DNA of 64,000 bases from Ascaphus truei (lineage: Eukaryota > Chordata > Amphibia > Anura > Ascaphidae). The stretch spans positions 32,418 to 96,417 of the forward strand of contig WSYH01001946.1 in NCBI GenBank assembly GCA_036426205.1, given 5' to 3'. The notes under the pieces are model-generated. The model saw only the letters and a program-made list of their open reading frames with translations. It did no database searches and was not told the DNA's origin. Numbering within the stretch: position 1 is the first letter of the stretch; each line of letters opens with the position of its first letter. This document shows positions 61,265-64,000 of the stretch, one piece after another. Both the position numbers and the translations under genes were made by a program.

Positions 61265-63470
61265 CCCCACGAGAGATCAATAGAGGAGGAGGAGGTTTAG
61301 CAAAAGAGACCTGAAAGTACGATGGGAGAGTAGATGAGATCCAGGATAGAGCTTTGTTCCGAATACCAATTATGGAAGAATGTGACGGAGAAAAGGCGTG
61401 AAATCCACAGTAATAAATAAATGCTCGGCAGAGCGGAACTCGAGTAATAGAGCAGAGTGTTAATGACCTCTGTCTTTGGGTCAGCGATTGAGGTCTTCAG
61501 TTATTTTAGTGCGGGCTTTTGGCTGTCTGGTTTCCTCCGGGTGGGTAGTTGTGACGGCCGTCCGGGAACTGGCCAGATTGTAGGGGTCTAGGAGAGAATA
61601 AGGCCACGCGGTGTGTTGAGAAAATGGGGCAAGACGAGGAGAATACTCAACAGCAAGTTCAAGGAGTCTTAGAGGCAAAAAAGCGAGGGAGACAGGTCGA
61701 TAGTTAGAAGACAGGTAGGGTCAGCTTGCTGTTTTTTTGAGTAATGTAATGACTGTTGCATGTTTGAAGAGGATGGAAAGGTGCCAGAGCAGAGGGAGGA
61801 GTTAAAATGTGTGGTGAGCGTAGGGATTATAGTAGTGGAGCAAGAGGTTTAGGAGATGGAAGGGATGGGGTCAGTTAGTGGGGGAGCAGACGAAGTGGTA
61901 TAAGGGAGGAAGAGAGTCGATCACGCGACACATCCTCCGCTGAGACAGAACCGTCTGAAGAAGCAGTCAAGGAATCGCAGAGGGAATTAGGAAGATGTGT
62001 AGGACGGCAAGAAGAACATACGGGGGATGTTCCTGACGTATTGATTCCCAAACCCGTTTTCCTTAAATAGTCAAAGCACAGGTCCTGAGCGGAGATGAGG
62101 AAGGAGAGCAGCTGAGTCGGTTGGTTCTTGTGAGTAGCATATCAATGTGACAAGAACATCTCTCGGTCGTGGGTTAGCTTGGTGCATGTTTGATTTAGGT
62201 GCAGACGGTAAGGTTGGTCTTATGCTGCAGAGGGCAAGAGTTGAAACAGAATAGCATAAATTTGTAGTGAAGGAAGTCTGCGAGCGTGTGAGACTTCCTC
62301 CAGAGGCCCTTGTCAAGAGGAACGATGAGGAACGCAGCAATGCTCGTGTGGGTGAATTTTAAGCGACATGGTCTAGGTTAGAAAGGGCGACGTGCGGCAG
62401 AGAGATAGTGCGTGGCATGTCGATCAAGAGAGGAGGACAAGACAGAGTTGTAGTTCCTTCCTGAAACTCAGTGTCGGTCTGTAGCAGAGCTTGAGAGAGT
62501 AGATAGGGTGACTGGGAGCGTAAAGAGTGACTCAAAGTCAGGTAATGAATAAGCGCAGGCTGGGGTTTTCTTCAGAACCCGGGGTGGTGATGGAAGGTTG
62601 ATAAGGGGAGAAGCGAGATAGAGAGAAGAAGATGAGATGATGGTCGAGAGAGGAAAAGGGGAAAATGGAGAAATCGGAGAGAGGAAGTTCTTAGTGAAAA
62701 CCCTGTCAAAGTAGTGGCCATCCTTGTGGAGGCTGCTGCAGTCCACTGTTGAAGGCCAAAGAAGAGCTTCGAGAAAGAACGCGGGAACCCAATGGATAGA
62801 AGAGTGTTCATCATGTGGCAATTGAAGTCCCCAAGAGAAGAAACAGGGGAGTCGGGAGGAGAGGAAGAGAGAGCCAGGTTTAACGTGAAGAGAGGCAGAA
62901 GGGTTGATGAGTAGAGGTAGGTGTCTTGAGAGATTACCGCCCACATGAACAGGAGAGGAGAGAAAATCTGGACAGTGTGACCCTCAACGGATGGAAAAGC
63001 AGAGAGGGAGGAATAGGAAGGGGGTTCGGTAAACGCCAGAAGAGATAAGGAGAGCAGGAGGCCCCACCTGCGCGTCCTACTCTCCTGCCATCATTCTCTG
63101 CGCGCTGAGTGTGGAGAAGGATAGGCCACCAGAGGAGAGGCAAGCTTCCAGAGCTAGTCAGACTTGAGTGACCAATCTCTCAGTTATAGCAAATAGGAGC
63201 ATATAGTGAGAGAGAAAGAAGTCATGCACCGAGAGTCTTGTTAGAATAGCTGATGTGCGCATTCCAACGAGCAATCCTCGGTGAGAAAGGTAGATAGGAT
63301 GAAGGGTGCATGGCTGGGTATGGGTTGGAGGGGTTGACACCATAAGGAGATATAGAGGTTGCAGTTGGCAGGCCTGAGACTATGAGCGCATGTAGGATAA
63401 GACAGGTGACCCGAGGATGGAGAGGTATAAGTAAACATACAGTCAGAGTGCGTAATAGAAGCCATAATAG
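61265..63470 (-). pseudogene. L2/CR1-like LINE ORF2, minus-strand inverted copy
   Basis: Reverse complement of 30,458-32,495, with recognisable endonuclease stretches ([17 protein letters not shown]) and RT stretches. Heavily frameshifted, and ending at the same LTR junction. Confidence 0.75.
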
Positions 63471-63485
63471 TACTACAGTTTTTTC

Positions 63486-64000
63486 TTGTGGAATTACACT
63501 GTAATTTTTGGTCTTTCTGCGACCGTCAGGTGCCACAGACTGTAGTAATATATCTCACCTGACTGTATGTTTTACTGAACTCAAGTTATGAGGTAATTTG
63601 CAGTAAATATGAAACTTTGGTTGAGTCTGAGGAACCCCCTGCTATGATAATGAGCAGGAAAGGAGAATTTACAAGCCTGGTCATCAAAGACCAGATTGCT
63701 AATTGTTTTGCTAGCCGTCGCGGCACCTAGGGAAAGAGATGAGCTTGAAATGGTATATAAGTCAAAGCCACCCTCTACCCAAGTTGTTCATGCTGTTCAT
63801 TGTTCTTCATGCAAATGATCTTCATGCATGCATGTGTCCTGCCTGTTTTGCTGTGATGTCAACTCAAATATGGAAGAAGTGGCAGGCTGTGATCCTGCTG
63901 GCTTTCTTGCCATAATCTTTACGTAAGTGTCTATATTTTGCGTGTTATTTGTACATATTTGCTGTGTTCACCTTTATCAAGGAATAAAATCACTTTATTA
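63486..64000 (+). repeat. LTR, second half, plus strand (runs off the window)
   Basis: Resumes clean LTR sequence at AATTACACTGTAATTTTTGG and includes TATATAA at 63,754-63,760, GTAAGT near 63,923 and AATAAA near 63,983. It is the natural continuation of the LTR fragment ending at 54,957. Confidence 0.8.

Larger units (their letters stand above)
54958..63484 (-). other. Inverted, indel-rich block (probable assembly artefact or inverted duplication)
   Basis: Read on the minus strand from 63,470 to 54,958 the block repeats, in order, the L2/CR1 LINE, an LTR, the LTR-element interior, a second LTR and the MITE, all known in clean form at 30,458-41,862 and 54,291-54,957. One-base deletions and insertions are far denser than between the clean copies. 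It is flanked by a 48-bp direct duplication (54,910-54,957 and 63,486-63,533). Confidence 0.75.

Overview
This is vertebrate nuclear DNA built almost entirely of nested transposable elements, probably from an amphibian (most likely a frog). No prokaryotic gene organisation is visible. The only host coding sequence I can support is one exon on the minus strand at 34,707-34,912. It has consensus splice sites and encodes the start of a PH domain closest in my memory to ARHGAP22. Penelope-like elements (PLEs) with hammerhead ribozymes, Tx1/L1-like and L2/CR1-like LINEs, and a tRNA-Leu-primed LTR element fit an anuran or another lower vertebrate better than a mammal or bird.

Layout. 1-1,113 is a 660-bp direct repeat. 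From 1,712 to about 27,000 lies what I read as one two-gene DNA transposon. Its Tc1/mariner-type transposase runs on the minus strand in five exons (exon 1 at 24,968-25,144, exons 2-5 at 2,771-1,712). A BEN-domain protein gene runs divergently on the plus strand (25,302 onward), with about 155 bp between the two starts. Exon 2 is split by a 21.8-kb block of PLEs (2,772-24,593) flanked by an 11-bp target-site duplication. A second copy of the divergent HTH/BEN pair lies at 46,310-48,134, so the pairing is not accidental. The PLE block holds two plus-strand copies (2,772-7,949 and 20,132-24,593) and degraded minus-strand copies (11,390-20,131). Their parts are pLTR with hammerhead ribozyme, ORF1, reverse transcriptase and GIY-YIG endonuclease. 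A C-rich tract and a Tx1/L1 endonuclease relic sit between them.

27,261-29,300 holds a diverged forkhead (winged-helix) ORF inside what looks like another mobile element, because its ends and inner parts recur at 54,238-55,406. Then come an L2/CR1-like LINE (30,458-32,495) cut by an LTR, a 52-bp minisatellite, the ARHGAP22-like exon, and three insertions of one LTR element (34,974-41,862; 42,633-46,253; 49,345-54,213). That element has a tRNA-Leu primer site and one long GC-rich ORF carrying a degenerate zinc knuckle and about 100-residue tandem repeats. I see no protease, RT or integrase in it, so it is probably non-autonomous.

Assembly quality. 54,958-63,484 is an inverted copy of the L2/LTR/internal/LTR arrangement with very many single-base indels, entered through a palindrome and flanked by a 48-bp direct duplication. 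The minus-strand PLE copies at 11.4-20.1 kb carry the same indel load, and a 7-N gap lies between duplicated flanks at 20,565-20,571. These blocks look like gaps filled with uncorrected long reads, so broken ORFs there should not be taken as biological.
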